A stretch of 64,000 nucleotides of DNA from JADJSS01 sp046329815 (GCA_046329815.1 JAXLTY010000001.1:1-64000); one strand, 5' to 3'. Positions 18,570-27,390 are shown, numbered from the stretch's first letter. Notes: a model not told the origin generated them from the sequence alone. Translations and numbers: made by a program.

Positions 18570-19130
18570 TTATTCGTTCCAGCGAAAACTCACATTTTCA
18601 AAATCACATAAATCCAACACTCTGTCAATTACAGTCGCTGCAACTTCTTCAATTGTTTTTGGCTGGCTATAAAAACTTGGCGTTGCCGGACAAATAATAC
18701 CACCAGCTTCGGTAACTGTTTTCATATTATTTATCTGAATCAGGTTGTATGGTGTTTCGCGAACAACCAAAACTAATTTTCTTCGTTCCTTTAAAATAAC
18801 ATCTGCTGCACGTGTGGTCAAATCATTAGAAATTCCACCTGCAATTCGCCCTAAAGTTCCCATTGAACATGGACAAATAATCATTGTGTCATATTTTGCC
18901 GAACCTGACGCAAACGGTGCCATAAAATCATTCTTATCATAAAATGTAAATGGATATTTCTGATAGTCTTCATTTCCAAGCTCATGTTTCCAAACGGATT
19001 TCGCATTATCACTCATTATGACACCTGTATTTTGTAGCTGATCATTAATATGTAACAATTTATCAAACAATACTTTAGCGTAAACAGCACCACTTGCGCC
19101 GGTAACAGATATGACAATTTTTCGTTTCAC
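18570..19130 (-). CDS. ubiX: UbiX-family flavin prenyltransferase
   Basis: 186 residues, the size of UbiX/Pad1. It has the flavin-binding start ISVTGASGAVYAKVL, then IICPCSMGTLGRIAGG, and a C-terminal RETPYNLIQINNM with PATPSFY. UbiX makes prenylated FMN for UbiD-type decarboxylases. The CPCSM active-site region is intact. No ubiD lies in the window. It reads convergently into the GT-C gene with 3 bases between the stops. Confidence 0.92.
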   Translation of the reverse strand: MKRKIVISVTGASGAVYAKVLFDKLLHINDQLQNTGVIMSDNAKSVWKHELGNEDYQKYPFTFYDKNDFMAPFASGSAKYDTMIICPCSMGTLGRIAGGISNDLTTRAADVILKERRKLVLVVRETPYNLIQINNMKTVTEAGGIICPATPSFYSQPKTIEEVAATVIDRVLDLCDFENVSFRWNE

Positions 19131-19194
19131 TAATTATTCTTTAACTTTATTAACAGTAATTATCTAAATTTACGAATTATTACAAAGTTGGTAT

Positions 19195-19202
19195 TAAATT
19201 TG
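19195..19202 (+). promoter_or_regulatory. -7 element before the thioredoxin-like gene
   Basis: TAAATTTG matches TAnnTTTG, 27 bases before the ATG at 19230. No clear -33 partner is seen. Confidence 0.4.
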
Positions 19203-19229
19203 CAATACTCAACATAAAACAACAATAAA

Positions 19230-19784
19230 ATGAAAAAGTTAAGTAATATTTGGATGTTTCTGACAATCATCGCGATGAGTTTTTCGCAGATTGCAGACGC
19301 TAAATCTAAATTATCTAACACAACTGCAAACGAAGTTAAATGGACAACATTTGATAAAGTACTGGCAGAAGCGAAAGCAGGCAATAAAAAATTCATTTTG
19401 GTAGATCTGTACACAGATTGGTGCGGTTGGTGTAAAAAAATGGATGAAAATGTATTTAACGATGCTGCGATCTCTGCAGCCATCAATAATGATTTCGCTG
19501 CAGTAAAGTTTAATGCAGAAACTGCTGAACCGGTTGTCTTCAATGGAAAAACATATACATTTACTGCTGATGGAAAACGCGGTGCTAACCAATTGGCGAT
19601 GGATTTAGGTAAAGTAGGAAATAAACTGGGCTATCCGACTATCGTGGTTTTAGATGCTAACGGAAATAAATTACAATCATTTCCTGGTTACAAAGACGTG
19701 CAAACAATGTCAGTAATCTTAAAATATTTCCAAACTGAAAGTTATAAAAAAATGGACTTTCAGCAGTTTCAATCCGGTCAATAA
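19230..19784 (+). CDS. exported thioredoxin-fold protein (CGWC), first copy
   Basis: 184 residues with a signal peptide ending near QIADA, so periplasmic. The thioredoxin fold starts around residue 35, with active site DWCGWCKKMDENVF and the later cis-Pro region LGYPTIVVLD. The CGWC centre and the short spacing to Lys-Lys-Met-(D/E) place it in the thioredoxin_7/DUF255-like group of Bacteroidota, which act as periplasmic disulfide reductases or chaperones. The next gene (21 bases on) encodes a paralogue; the two are probably co-transcribed. Confidence 0.85.
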   Translation: MKKLSNIWMFLTIIAMSFSQIADAKSKLSNTTANEVKWTTFDKVLAEAKAGNKKFILVDLYTDWCGWCKKMDENVFNDAAISAAINNDFAAVKFNAETAEPVVFNGKTYTFTADGKRGANQLAMDLGKVGNKLGYPTIVVLDANGNKLQSFPGYKDVQTMSVILKYFQTESYKKMDFQQFQSGQ

Positions 19785-19805
19785 AAAATAATATTTATTC
19801 AGAAA

Positions 19806-20486
19806 ATGAACACATTTAAAATAAAAATTTTGTTGCCAATGTTATTTATAACCTTGGCAATTTCTTCTTTTGCCAATGATTCTTCTAAAGCAAAATCTAA
19901 AAGTAAATCTAAAACTACAACTGCTGCAACTACTACTACCGCAAAATCAACTGAAGCAGAAACACCAGTGGTAAAAGTGGAAACACCGGCAAAAAAAATC
20001 AAGTGGCTGACTTGGGACGAAATGGTAAAATTAAATGAAAAGAATCCTAAGAAAATCTTTATCGATTTTTATACTTCTTGGTGCGGCTGGTGCAAAGTGA
20101 TGGACAGAAATACATTTGAAGATTCTATTGTTGCAGAATTGATGATGAAAGATTTTTACTGCGTAAAATTCGATGCAGAACGTAAAGACACTATCACATT
20201 CTTAGGTAAACAATGGCCATGGATTCCGGGCGGTCGCGGCGGTTACCATACATTGGCTGCTTACTTTATGCAAAACCAGCTTTCCTATCCCACTTTTTGT
20301 GTACTGACTTCAAAATTTGAATTGATATCACCGCTAAAAGGATACATTGCCGTTCCGCAATTTGAGCCAATCATCAGTTTTTTAGCACAAGATTTTTGGA
20401 TGCCTTCTAAAAATAAAAATTTAGACACCTATAAACAGGAATACAAAAGTCCGAGAACAACACCTTGGGTTCAACCAACACAATAA
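19806..20486 (+). CDS. exported thioredoxin-fold protein (CGWC), second copy
   Basis: 226 residues with a signal peptide followed by a long Lys/Ser/Thr/Ala-rich linker (about 25-60). The thioredoxin domain then has active site SWCGWCKVMDRNTF and cis-Pro segment LSYPTFCVL. It is paralogous to the preceding gene but with the added linker and a C-terminal tail after the fold. A small terminator follows at 20507, ending the two-gene unit. Confidence 0.85.
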   Translation: MNTFKIKILLPMLFITLAISSFANDSSKAKSKSKSKTTTAATTTTAKSTEAETPVVKVETPAKKIKWLTWDEMVKLNEKNPKKIFIDFYTSWCGWCKVMDRNTFEDSIVAELMMKDFYCVKFDAERKDTITFLGKQWPWIPGGRGGYHTLAAYFMQNQLSYPTFCVLTSKFELISPLKGYIAVPQFEPIISFLAQDFWMPSKNKNLDTYKQEYKSPRTTPWVQPTQ

Positions 20487-20506
20487 ACAAAATATACTTT
20501 CACAAG

Positions 20507-20532
20507 AAGCTACCTTTGTGTAGCTTTTTTTA
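20507..20532 (+). terminator. terminator after the thioredoxin pair
   Basis: AAGCTAC (20507-20513), loop CTTTGT, GTAGCTT (20520-20526), then T residues. Confidence 0.7.
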
Positions 20533-20543
20533 TGGATTGAAAT

Positions 20544-21467
20544 ATGAAGAAACTGATTTTAATTTCATCGCTTAGTGTTTGCTGCTTGTTTTCATATGCT
20601 TCCAACAAAAAGAAAACAAATAAGACTACTGTCGAAAATAAAATAAAACCAGACCAACCACTGAGTACGAATAATTCTTTGCTATGGCAAATTTCCGGCA
20701 ATGGTTTAAAAAAAGCATCTTACCTGTTTGGCACCATCCATGAAATCAATGCGCCTGACTTTTTTCTGGGTAAAAACACAACTAAGAAAATAAAAAATGC
20801 AGATGAAGTTATTTTAGAAGTTGACTTAAATAAAGTAGATGTTTTAAAATTGGCTAAAGTCAGTATGTTGCCTGATAATAAATCGATCAAAGACTATTTA
20901 AGCGATACTGACTACACAGCACTGAAAAAATTTGTGGTTGATTCATTGAAAATGAGCATCTATAATTTTGAAGGTTCATACGCTAAGATGAAACCATTTT
21001 TCGTTGAGCAATTATTTTTTTCAAGAAATACAGATAACAAAATGTATTACGAAATGGAAATCAAAAAAATTGCCGACGAAAAAAATATAGCGCAATCCGG
21101 TTTGGAAACCATGGATGAACAATTAGGATTTCTGGATTCTATATCTATCGAAGACCAACTGGAAAGCATTTTGAAAACAGTCAAAAACTTCAATTCAGAA
21201 AACGCAAGATATAATCAGTTAATTGCTGATTACAAAAATCAGGATCTTGCTGCTTTAAACAAATCATTTGAAGAAGACGAAGATACTCTACTTAAACAAA
21301 AACTCGTTGACAAACGCAACAGCAACTGGATTCCTAAAATCATTGCATGGATACAAACTAAAAGCTGTTTTATAGCAGTCGGCGCAGGTCATTTGGCCGG
21401 TGATAAAGGTATTATTCAACTGCTCAGAAATCAAGGTTACACAGTACAACCGATTTCAATTGATTAA
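20544..21467 (+). CDS. TraB/GumN-family exported protein
   Basis: 307 residues with a signal peptide (to about 20) and a basic linker. The TraB/GumN (Tiki-like) fold follows: SYLFGTIHEINAPDFFL near residues 57-73, the acidic EVDLNKV, and a C-terminal FIAVGAGHLAGDKGIIQLL. The GTIH...E and GAGHL motifs carry the metal-binding residues of the suspected metalloprotease activity in this superfamily. The bacterial role is not established. It stands between the terminator at 20507 and a repeat-rich gap before valS. Confidence 0.88.
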   Translation: MKKLILISSLSVCCLFSYASNKKKTNKTTVENKIKPDQPLSTNNSLLWQISGNGLKKASYLFGTIHEINAPDFFLGKNTTKKIKNADEVILEVDLNKVDVLKLAKVSMLPDNKSIKDYLSDTDYTALKKFVVDSLKMSIYNFEGSYAKMKPFFVEQLFFSRNTDNKMYYEMEIKKIADEKNIAQSGLETMDEQLGFLDSISIEDQLESILKTVKNFNSENARYNQLIADYKNQDLAALNKSFEEDEDTLLKQKLVDKRNSNWIPKIIAWIQTKSCFIAVGAGHLAGDKGIIQLLRNQGYTVQPISID

Positions 21468-21480
21468 TGATCAAAAAATA

Positions 21481-21586
21481 ATTGACAATTAACAATGAAC
21501 GATTAACAATTAAGAGTTCACAAATAACAATTTTGTATTTTTGCATTTTATACAATTGTTAATTGTACATCGTTAATTATTAATTG
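21481..21586. repeat. inverted AT-rich word repeat around the valS promoter
   Basis: The left arm (21481-21513) is built from variants of TTAACAAT; the right arm (21551-21586) from complementary variants such as TTGTTAATTGTA. The arms are imperfectly complementary. The promoter element TATTTTTG (21536-21543) sits in the loop between them, so the valS mRNA leader carries only the right arm. The same layout occurs at 49592-49677. Confidence 0.65.
21536..21543 (+). promoter_or_regulatory. -7 element for valS
   Basis: TATTTTTG, 45 bases before the ATG at 21589 and enclosed by the inverted word repeat. Confidence 0.5.
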
Positions 21587-21588
21587 AA

Positions 21589-24246
21589 ATGGAGCTACCT
21601 AAAAATATAGACCACACGCAAATTGAAGCCAAATGGTACAAGCATTGGCTGGAGAAAAAATATTTCAAATCAACGCCTGATGAGCGTGAACCTTATACAA
21701 TTGTCATTCCACCACCAAATGTTACCGGTGTGTTGCACATGGGTCACATGTTGAATAACACCATTCAGGATGTGCTGATACGCAAAGCGCGTATGCAAGG
21801 CAAAAATGCTTGTTGGGTTCCTGGTACCGATCATGCTTCTATCGCTACTGAAGCTAAAGTAGTGAACTTATTGAAAGAACAAGGTATCAGCAAAAAAGAT
21901 ATTACACGCGAACAGTTTTTGGAACACGCATGGCAATGGAAAGAAAAATATGGTGGAATTATATTAAAACAATTAGAAAAACTAGGTGCATCATGCGATT
22001 GGGATCGGACTCGTTTCACGATGGAAAAAGATTTGAGCGAAGCTGTGATTGATGTGTTTATTGATTTATACAACAAAGGAAAAATTTATCGCGGTGTGCG
22101 CATGGTCAACTGGGATCCGAAAGGTTTGACTGCTGTTTCTGATGAAGAAGTAATTCATAAAGAAGTGAATTCAAAACTTTATTATGTAAAATATAAAGTA
22201 TGCAGTAGCGAGTATGCAGCAGGCAAAGATGACTGCATACTGCCTAGTGACGACTCAATTACTATCGCCACTACACGACCGGAAACTATTCTAGGTGATA
22301 CTGCAATCTGTGTGCATCCTGATGATGAACGATATAAAAATCTGAAAGGAAAATTCGCCCTTGTTCCGTTAATCAATCGCGTTATACCAATTATTTTTGA
22401 CGATTACATCGATATTGAATTTGGTACAGGTGCTTTAAAAGTAACACCGGCACATGATATCAACGACTATAACTTAGGCATCAAGCATAATTTGGAAGTC
22501 ATTGATACCTTGAATGATGATGGTACTTTAAGCGAAAAAGCACAACTATACGTTGGAGAAGATCGTTTTGCAGTTCGTAAAAAAATTGCTGTTGATCTGG
22601 AAGAAAAAGGTCATTTGGTAAAAATCGAAGAAATCAAAAACAAAGTAGGTTATTCGGAAAGAACAGATGCTGTTATCGAACCGAAATTATCGATGCAATG
22701 GTTTTTGAAAATGGATACCATGTCGAAACCTGCATTGGAAAATGTAATGAATGACAACATCAAACTGATTCCTGAAAAATTTAAGAATACCTATCGCCAC
22801 TGGATGGAAAATGTACACGACTGGTGCATTTCACGTCAATTGTGGTGGGGCCATCGCATACCTGCTTGGTATGATGAAAAAGGCAATCATGTTGTTGCAA
22901 AAACAGAAGCGGAAGCAAAAGAATTATTTCAACAAAAATTCAACACTCAACCTGCTATTCAACAAGATGAAGATGTTCTCGATACCTGGTTTTCTTCATG
23001 GTTGTGGCCGATAAGCGTGTTTGATGGTTTTAAAAATCCAGAAGGAAAAGACATTAACTACTACTATCCAACTAATGATTTAGTTACAGCTCCTGAAATT
23101 TTATTTTTCTGGGTAGCTCGTATGATCATGGCTGGTTATGAATACAAAAACGAAAAACCATTCACTAATGTGTATTTGACCGGTATTGTGCGTGATAAAC
23201 AAGGTCGAAAAATGTCGAAATCATTAGGTAATTCGCCTGATCCGTTAGATTTGATTGAGAAATATTCTGCTGATGGCGTGCGAACAGGTATGTTATTTTG
23301 TTCGCCTGCCGGAAATGATTTACCATTCGATGAAAAGCTATGCGAACAAGGCAGAAATTTCACCAATAAAATCTGGAATGCGTTGCGTTTAGTAAAAGGT
23401 TGGGAAATTTCTCACGACTCACGACTCACGACTCACGACTCAATTTTTGTTTGGTTTGAAAATAAATTAGAACAGCTTAAAGAAAACTTAGAAAAATCAT
23501 ATGCTTCATATCGTTTATCAGAAGCATTAATTGATTTGTATAAATTTATCTGGGACGATTTCTGCTCATGGTACCTGGAATTTGTAAAACCACCATTTGG
23601 CGAAAAAATTGAAGCAGTTTCATACGAAAAAACGATTCAGTATTTTGAAGAGTTGATGAAATTATTACATCCATTTATGCCTTTTATTACAGAAGAAATT
23701 TATCATCGTTTAAGTGAAAGTGATAATGAAAGTGAAAGTGCAGATATTATAGTAGCATCCTATCCAAAAGTTGGAAATTATGATATAAAAATTATACAGG
23801 AAGGCGAAAAACTAAAAGAAGTAATTTCTGCGATTCGTGATGTGAGAAACAAAAACGGTTTATCACCTAAAATTACTTTAACAGTTTCTGTAAATGCAAC
23901 AGATAAAACTGTATATGAAAAATTCGGCGCATTGATTGAAAAGATTGCTAATATTCATCCGATCATTTTCACAGAGACAGAAGTAGAAAATACGGTTTCG
24001 CAATTAATACAAACAGATAAGATATACATTGAAACTGGAATTAAAATTGATGCTGACAGCGAAAAGAAAAAGATCACTGAAGAAATTAATTACTACAAAG
24101 GTTTCATTGAAAGTGTAAATAAGAAATTGCAAAACGAAAAATTTGTTGCGAATGCAAAACCGGAAATCATCGAGAATGAACGCAAGAAATTAGCAGACGG
24201 CGAATCCAAATTAAGATCGCTGGAAGAAAGTTTGGCAAAGTTATAA
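21589..24246 (+). CDS. valS: valyl-tRNA synthetase
   Basis: 885 residues, a full class I synthetase charging tRNA-Val. Visible parts are the HIGH-type motif HMGH at 50-53, the CP1 editing domain beginning at ITIATTRPETILGD, KMSKS at 541-545, the anticodon-binding domain (about 620-790), and the C-terminal coiled-coil arm (about 815-885). Three short repeat-derived stretches lie in frame at domain joints: about residues 204-222 before the editing domain, 608-618 after the catalytic core, and 709-718 in the anticodon domain. They look like insertions relative to the compact family and avoid catalytic motifs, so the enzyme should be active. Confidence 0.97.
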   Translation: MELPKNIDHTQIEAKWYKHWLEKKYFKSTPDEREPYTIVIPPPNVTGVLHMGHMLNNTIQDVLIRKARMQGKNACWVPGTDHASIATEAKVVNLLKEQGISKKDITREQFLEHAWQWKEKYGGIILKQLEKLGASCDWDRTRFTMEKDLSEAVIDVFIDLYNKGKIYRGVRMVNWDPKGLTAVSDEEVIHKEVNSKLYYVKYKVCSSEYAAGKDDCILPSDDSITIATTRPETILGDTAICVHPDDERYKNLKGKFALVPLINRVIPIIFDDYIDIEFGTGALKVTPAHDINDYNLGIKHNLEVIDTLNDDGTLSEKAQLYVGEDRFAVRKKIAVDLEEKGHLVKIEEIKNKVGYSERTDAVIEPKLSMQWFLKMDTMSKPALENVMNDNIKLIPEKFKNTYRHWMENVHDWCISRQLWWGHRIPAWYDEKGNHVVAKTEAEAKELFQQKFNTQPAIQQDEDVLDTWFSSWLWPISVFDGFKNPEGKDINYYYPTNDLVTAPEILFFWVARMIMAGYEYKNEKPFTNVYLTGIVRDKQGRKMSKSLGNSPDPLDLIEKYSADGVRTGMLFCSPAGNDLPFDEKLCEQGRNFTNKIWNALRLVKGWEISHDSRLTTHDSIFVWFENKLEQLKENLEKSYASYRLSEALIDLYKFIWDDFCSWYLEFVKPPFGEKIEAVSYEKTIQYFEELMKLLHPFMPFITEEIYHRLSESDNESESADIIVASYPKVGNYDIKIIQEGEKLKEVISAIRDVRNKNGLSPKITLTVSVNATDKTVYEKFGALIEKIANIHPIIFTETEVENTVSQLIQTDKIYIETGIKIDADSEKKKITEEINYYKGFIESVNKKLQNEKFVANAKPEIIENERKKLADGESKLRSLEESLAKL
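22198..22254. repeat. word repeat (GCATACTGC type) inside valS
   Basis: GTATGCAG occurs twice in direct order and GCATACTGC once in inverse order, encoding a Cys/Ser/Asp-rich insert just before the editing domain. Related words occur between genes at 28758-28790. Confidence 0.6.
23411..23442. repeat. 7-bp tandem repeat CTCACGA inside valS
   Basis: Four perfect copies of CTCACGA plus CTCA, read in frame as a Ser/His/Asp/Thr-rich linker. Degenerate copies of the same heptamer sit in another gene at 48117-48151. Confidence 0.8.
23713..23740. repeat. AGTGAAAGTG word repeat inside valS
   Basis: Runs of AGTGAAAGTG/ATAATGAA encode a Ser/Glu/Asp-rich stretch. The same words occur in reverse complement at 61608-61637. 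Confidence 0.65.
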
Positions 24247-24264
24247 TTCAGATAAAATAGTACA

Positions 24265-25326
24265 ATGAAAAAACAGTTCTTCATTATCTTATTTACTACA
24301 ACGCTAACGTTTATTGGCTTTGCGCAACAAAATACTATTCTCTACAAAGACGAAATGGATTTGGCTAAAGACCTGATTCATGCTTTTAATAACAAAGATC
24401 AGCAACAATTAAAAGACATCTTTAAAGCGCTTACACCACCTTACACGATTTTCAAAAATGATATTTTACCATTAAGCAATAAGGATATTTACAATTACAA
24501 TGAGATCAACAGCAACTCTACGTTGGCTGCAGATTCTGTGCAATACAATAAACATGCGGCTGACTTTTACAGTTCATATTTCATCTTAAGCACACTAAAT
24601 TACAATAAGAATATTGCTGTCGACAAGAAAGTATATATTCTGTTTTTCTCAAAAGACAAACCACTAAACAATACTGTTTCCACCAATATTTTGCAATTAG
24701 TTTTCGATAAAGAAAATACAGTTGATGCTATAAATTTGGATGGTCTTGTAAGAATACAAGGTAATTTGTATATCAATATTCAGGCATATTTTGGCTCATT
24801 TAAAAAACCGGAATTACCGAATGAATTAACCGAGCTTTTTTCTAAAGATTTGGACATTTATAAATTGGAAAATAATACAACCAGCAAGTACCAAAAAATT
24901 ATCCTGGAATTTGACCATGTAGAAAAGATTCCTGCTATTATTGATAAAACACCTAAAACAGAAACCAAACCCGAAAACGAAAACACCAGGAACTACACTG
25001 TACAAAATACAGTTCAAAAAGATACGGATGTGTATGAAATAGCAGATGAAATGCCTGAATTTAAAGGCAATTTGACTAAATACCTAAATGAACACCTTAT
25101 ACGTTCAAAAGAAGCTATGAAGAAGAATGCGCGCGGAAAAGTGATCGTGCGTTTTATAGTGGACGCGAATGGTAAAATTTTAAATCCAATAGTACTAAAA
25201 GATAATGTTGGTTATGGCTGCGCAGAAGAAGCATTAAGAGTGGTATCAAAAATGCCAAAATGGTGGCCAGGCAAAAAAGATGGCAAACCTGTGAAAGTAT
25301 ATTATACTTTACCGGTTACGTTTTAG
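24265..25326 (+). CDS. exported protein with C-terminal TonB domain
   Basis: 353 residues. A signal peptide (MKKQFFIILFTTTLTFIGFA) leads into an N-terminal domain of unknown type (about 25-220) and a Glu/Lys/Thr/Asn-rich linker. A TonB_C domain follows: EFKGNLTKYLNEHL, KVIVRFIVDANGKI, YGCAEEALRVVSKMPKW and the end KVYYTLPVTF. Classical TonB has an N-terminal membrane helix and Pro-rich spacer. Here a cleavable signal replaces it, so this is a secreted TonB-like protein rather than a full energy transducer. It starts 18 bases after valS. Confidence 0.85.
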   Translation: MKKQFFIILFTTTLTFIGFAQQNTILYKDEMDLAKDLIHAFNNKDQQQLKDIFKALTPPYTIFKNDILPLSNKDIYNYNEINSNSTLAADSVQYNKHAADFYSSYFILSTLNYNKNIAVDKKVYILFFSKDKPLNNTVSTNILQLVFDKENTVDAINLDGLVRIQGNLYINIQAYFGSFKKPELPNELTELFSKDLDIYKLENNTTSKYQKIILEFDHVEKIPAIIDKTPKTETKPENENTRNYTVQNTVQKDTDVYEIADEMPEFKGNLTKYLNEHLIRSKEAMKKNARGKVIVRFIVDANGKILNPIVLKDNVGYGCAEEALRVVSKMPKWWPGKKDGKPVKVYYTLPVTF

Positions 25327-25341
25327 AATACATTGAATTGC

Positions 25342-26307
25342 TTACTTCTTCGATGCAAAATCTTTCGCGCCATACGAAATAATGACATCAGCGCCTGCAC
25401 GATGAATGCTCGTTAATGTTTCTTCTAAACATTTCTGATAATCCAGCCAGCCATTTTGTGCAGCCGCTTTCAACATCGCAAACTCGCCGCTGACATGATA
25501 CGCAGCAATCGGAATTGGAAAATTTTCTCTTAAATCAGAAATGATATCTAAATAAATCGACGCCGGTTTTACCATTAAAAAATCAGCGCCTTCTGTATAA
25601 TCGAGCTCTGCTTCTACCATAGCTTCTCTTCTGTTCGCATAATTCATCTGATATGTTTTCTTATCGCCGCTTTTTGGAGCAGAAGCCAACGCATCACGAA
25701 AAGGTCCGTACAATGCGCTCGCATATTTCACGCAGTAACTCATGATGGAAGTTTCCGTAAAACCATCATCATCCAATGCATTACGCAAATAGCCAACGCG
25801 TCCATCCATCATATCACTTGGTCCGATGATATCAATGCCTGCTTCTGCTTGCGCAATAGTCATCTTCGCTAAAATCGGTAAGGTTTTATCATTCACGATC
25901 TTTCCATTTTCTACCAAACCATCGTGTCCGTCAGAAGAATATGGATCGAGCGCGACATCGCTGATCAGACAACATTCAGGAAATTTTTTCTTGAATTCCT
26001 TAATTGCTTTTAAATAAAAATTGTTTTTGGAATAACTGTATGACGCTTTTTTATCTTTCAAACTATCTTCCACTGCAGGAAACAAAATAAAGCTGTTCAC
26101 ACCAAGGTTCATACACGCTTCAATTTCTTTCAGTGCATTATCGATACTTAGCTGAGAAATAGTCGGTAAAGATTGGATGGCGTTGTTTTTATTTTTACCA
26201 TCCACTAAAAAAAGCGGCTGCACTAAATGGTTTGCATGCAATCTTGTTTCCTGAACTAATGCGCGAACAGTGGCACTTTTGCGGTTTCTGCGTGGACGTT
26301 GAATCAT
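25342..26307 (-). CDS. hemB: delta-aminolevulinic acid dehydratase (porphobilinogen synthase)
   Basis: 321 residues, typical length. It condenses two 5-aminolevulinate molecules to porphobilinogen in haem synthesis. The Schiff-base Lys lies in FLMVKPAS; YGPFRDAL and YHVSGEF are intact. The metal loop reads DVALDPYSSDGHDG, the Asp-type (magnesium/potassium) signature, not the Cys-rich zinc type. It lies 15 bases after purC on the same strand but has its own promoter inside that gap. Confidence 0.95.
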   Translation of the reverse strand: MIQRPRRNRKSATVRALVQETRLHANHLVQPLFLVDGKNKNNAIQSLPTISQLSIDNALKEIEACMNLGVNSFILFPAVEDSLKDKKASYSYSKNNFYLKAIKEFKKKFPECCLISDVALDPYSSDGHDGLVENGKIVNDKTLPILAKMTIAQAEAGIDIIGPSDMMDGRVGYLRNALDDDGFTETSIMSYCVKYASALYGPFRDALASAPKSGDKKTYQMNYANRREAMVEAELDYTEGADFLMVKPASIYLDIISDLRENFPIPIAAYHVSGEFAMLKAAAQNGWLDYQKCLEETLTSIHRAGADVIISYGAKDFASKK

Positions 26308-26311
26308 GCTG

Positions 26312-26343
26312 CAAATATAATCCTAAAATCCTGATTCAGACAA
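26312..26343 (-). promoter_or_regulatory. hemB promoter
   Basis: On the minus strand TTG (26341-26343), a 21-base spacer, then TATATTTG (26312-26319). The hemB ATG begins 5 bases downstream at 26307, so the transcript may be leaderless. Confidence 0.6.
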
Positions 26344-27261
26344 TTTCGCGAGCGAATTCAAAATATTCTGTTCAACATCAGAAGTATCTTTTTTGATAAA
26401 TTGTTCACCTAAGATCAATTCATACAATTCTATGTAACGTTCAGAGATGTTTTGTACAATTTCGTCGGTCATTTCAGGAACGCTTTGTCCTTCTTTGCCC
26501 ATAAAATCATTCGCGATGAGCCATTCGCGCACAAATTCTTTCGATAATTGTTTTTGTAGTTCGTTATTTGCCAATCGTTCTTCATAACCATCTGCGTAAA
26601 AATAACGCGAAGAATCCGGTGTATGGATTTCATCGATCAGGTAAATCGTATCACCTATCTTTCCGAATTCATATTTCGTATCCACCAGTATCAAACCGCG
26701 CTTCGCAGCGATTTCCGTTCCGCGCTGAAATACTTGCTGCGTATAATTTTCCAGTTGCTCATAATCTTCTTTTGAAACTATTCCTTGCGCGATTATTTCT
26801 TCTTTAGAAATTTCTTCATCGTGGCCAACACTTGCTTTCGTTGTTGGTGTAATGATTGGCGTTTCTAATTTCTGATTTTCTTTCAAACCATCCGGCAACT
26901 GAACACCGCAAATTTCACGCACACCGCTTTTGTAAGCACGCCATGCAGAACCTGCCAGATAACCACGAATCACCATTTCCACTTTGAACGGTTCGCATGC
27001 TTTTCCAATCGTCACGTTGGCAGCAGGCACATCCAACACCCAATTTGGAACAATATCTTTTGTCGCTGCTAAAAACGAAGACGCGATTTGGTTCAGCACT
27101 TGTCCTTTGTATGGAATCGGTCGCGGCAGCACTACATCGAACGCAGAAATGCGGTCGGAAACCACCATCACTAAATATTTGTCGTCGATATTATATACAT
27201 CGCGGACTTTGCCTTTGTAAAAACTTTTTTGCTTTGGAAAATGAAACGGCGCTTCAGACAT
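26323..27261 (-). CDS. purC: phosphoribosylaminoimidazole-succinocarboxamide synthase (SAICAR synthetase)
   Basis: 312 residues from the ATG at 27261. An in-frame start at 27291 is rejected because the promoter TAACTTTG lies between the two. Signatures: YKGKVRDVYNI at the ATP-binding start, MVVSDRISAFDVVLP, EMVIRGYLAGSAW, and IYLIDEIHTPDSSRYF. It joins aspartate to CAIR in purine synthesis. The length of about 310 matches the longer, yeast/Bacteroidota-type enzyme rather than the 240-residue E. coli form. Confidence 0.95.
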   Translation of the reverse strand: MSEAPFHFPKQKSFYKGKVRDVYNIDDKYLVMVVSDRISAFDVVLPRPIPYKGQVLNQIASSFLAATKDIVPNWVLDVPAANVTIGKACEPFKVEMVIRGYLAGSAWRAYKSGVREICGVQLPDGLKENQKLETPIITPTTKASVGHDEEISKEEIIAQGIVSKEDYEQLENYTQQVFQRGTEIAAKRGLILVDTKYEFGKIGDTIYLIDEIHTPDSSRYFYADGYEERLANNELQKQLSKEFVREWLIANDFMGKEGQSVPEMTDEIVQNISERYIELYELILGEQFIKKDTSDVEQNILNSLAKLSESGF

Positions 27262-27275
27262 ACAACTAATTTTTG

Positions 27276-27283
27276 CAAAGTTA
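27276..27283 (-). promoter_or_regulatory. purC -7 element
   Basis: Minus-strand TAACTTTG, about 15 bases before the ATG at 27261. It decides the start choice. Confidence 0.5.
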
Positions 27284-27336
27284 AGCACCAAAAAAGGATT
27301 GCCTGTCGTATTGTTTCAACAGAATAACTTTTATCA

Positions 27337-27365
27337 ACAAAAAAAGCGGCTCATTGCTGAACCGC
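27337..27365 (-). terminator. terminator after the gene at 27391
   Basis: On the minus strand GCGGTTCA, loop GCAA, TGAGCCGC, then a run of T (27339-27345 as A on the plus strand). Confidence 0.8.
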
Positions 27366-27390
27366 CGAACGTATGGATGAAGAAAAAAGA

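Noticed and set aside
27262..27291. Longer purC start
   Set aside because: The promoter element TAACTTTG lies inside this extension.
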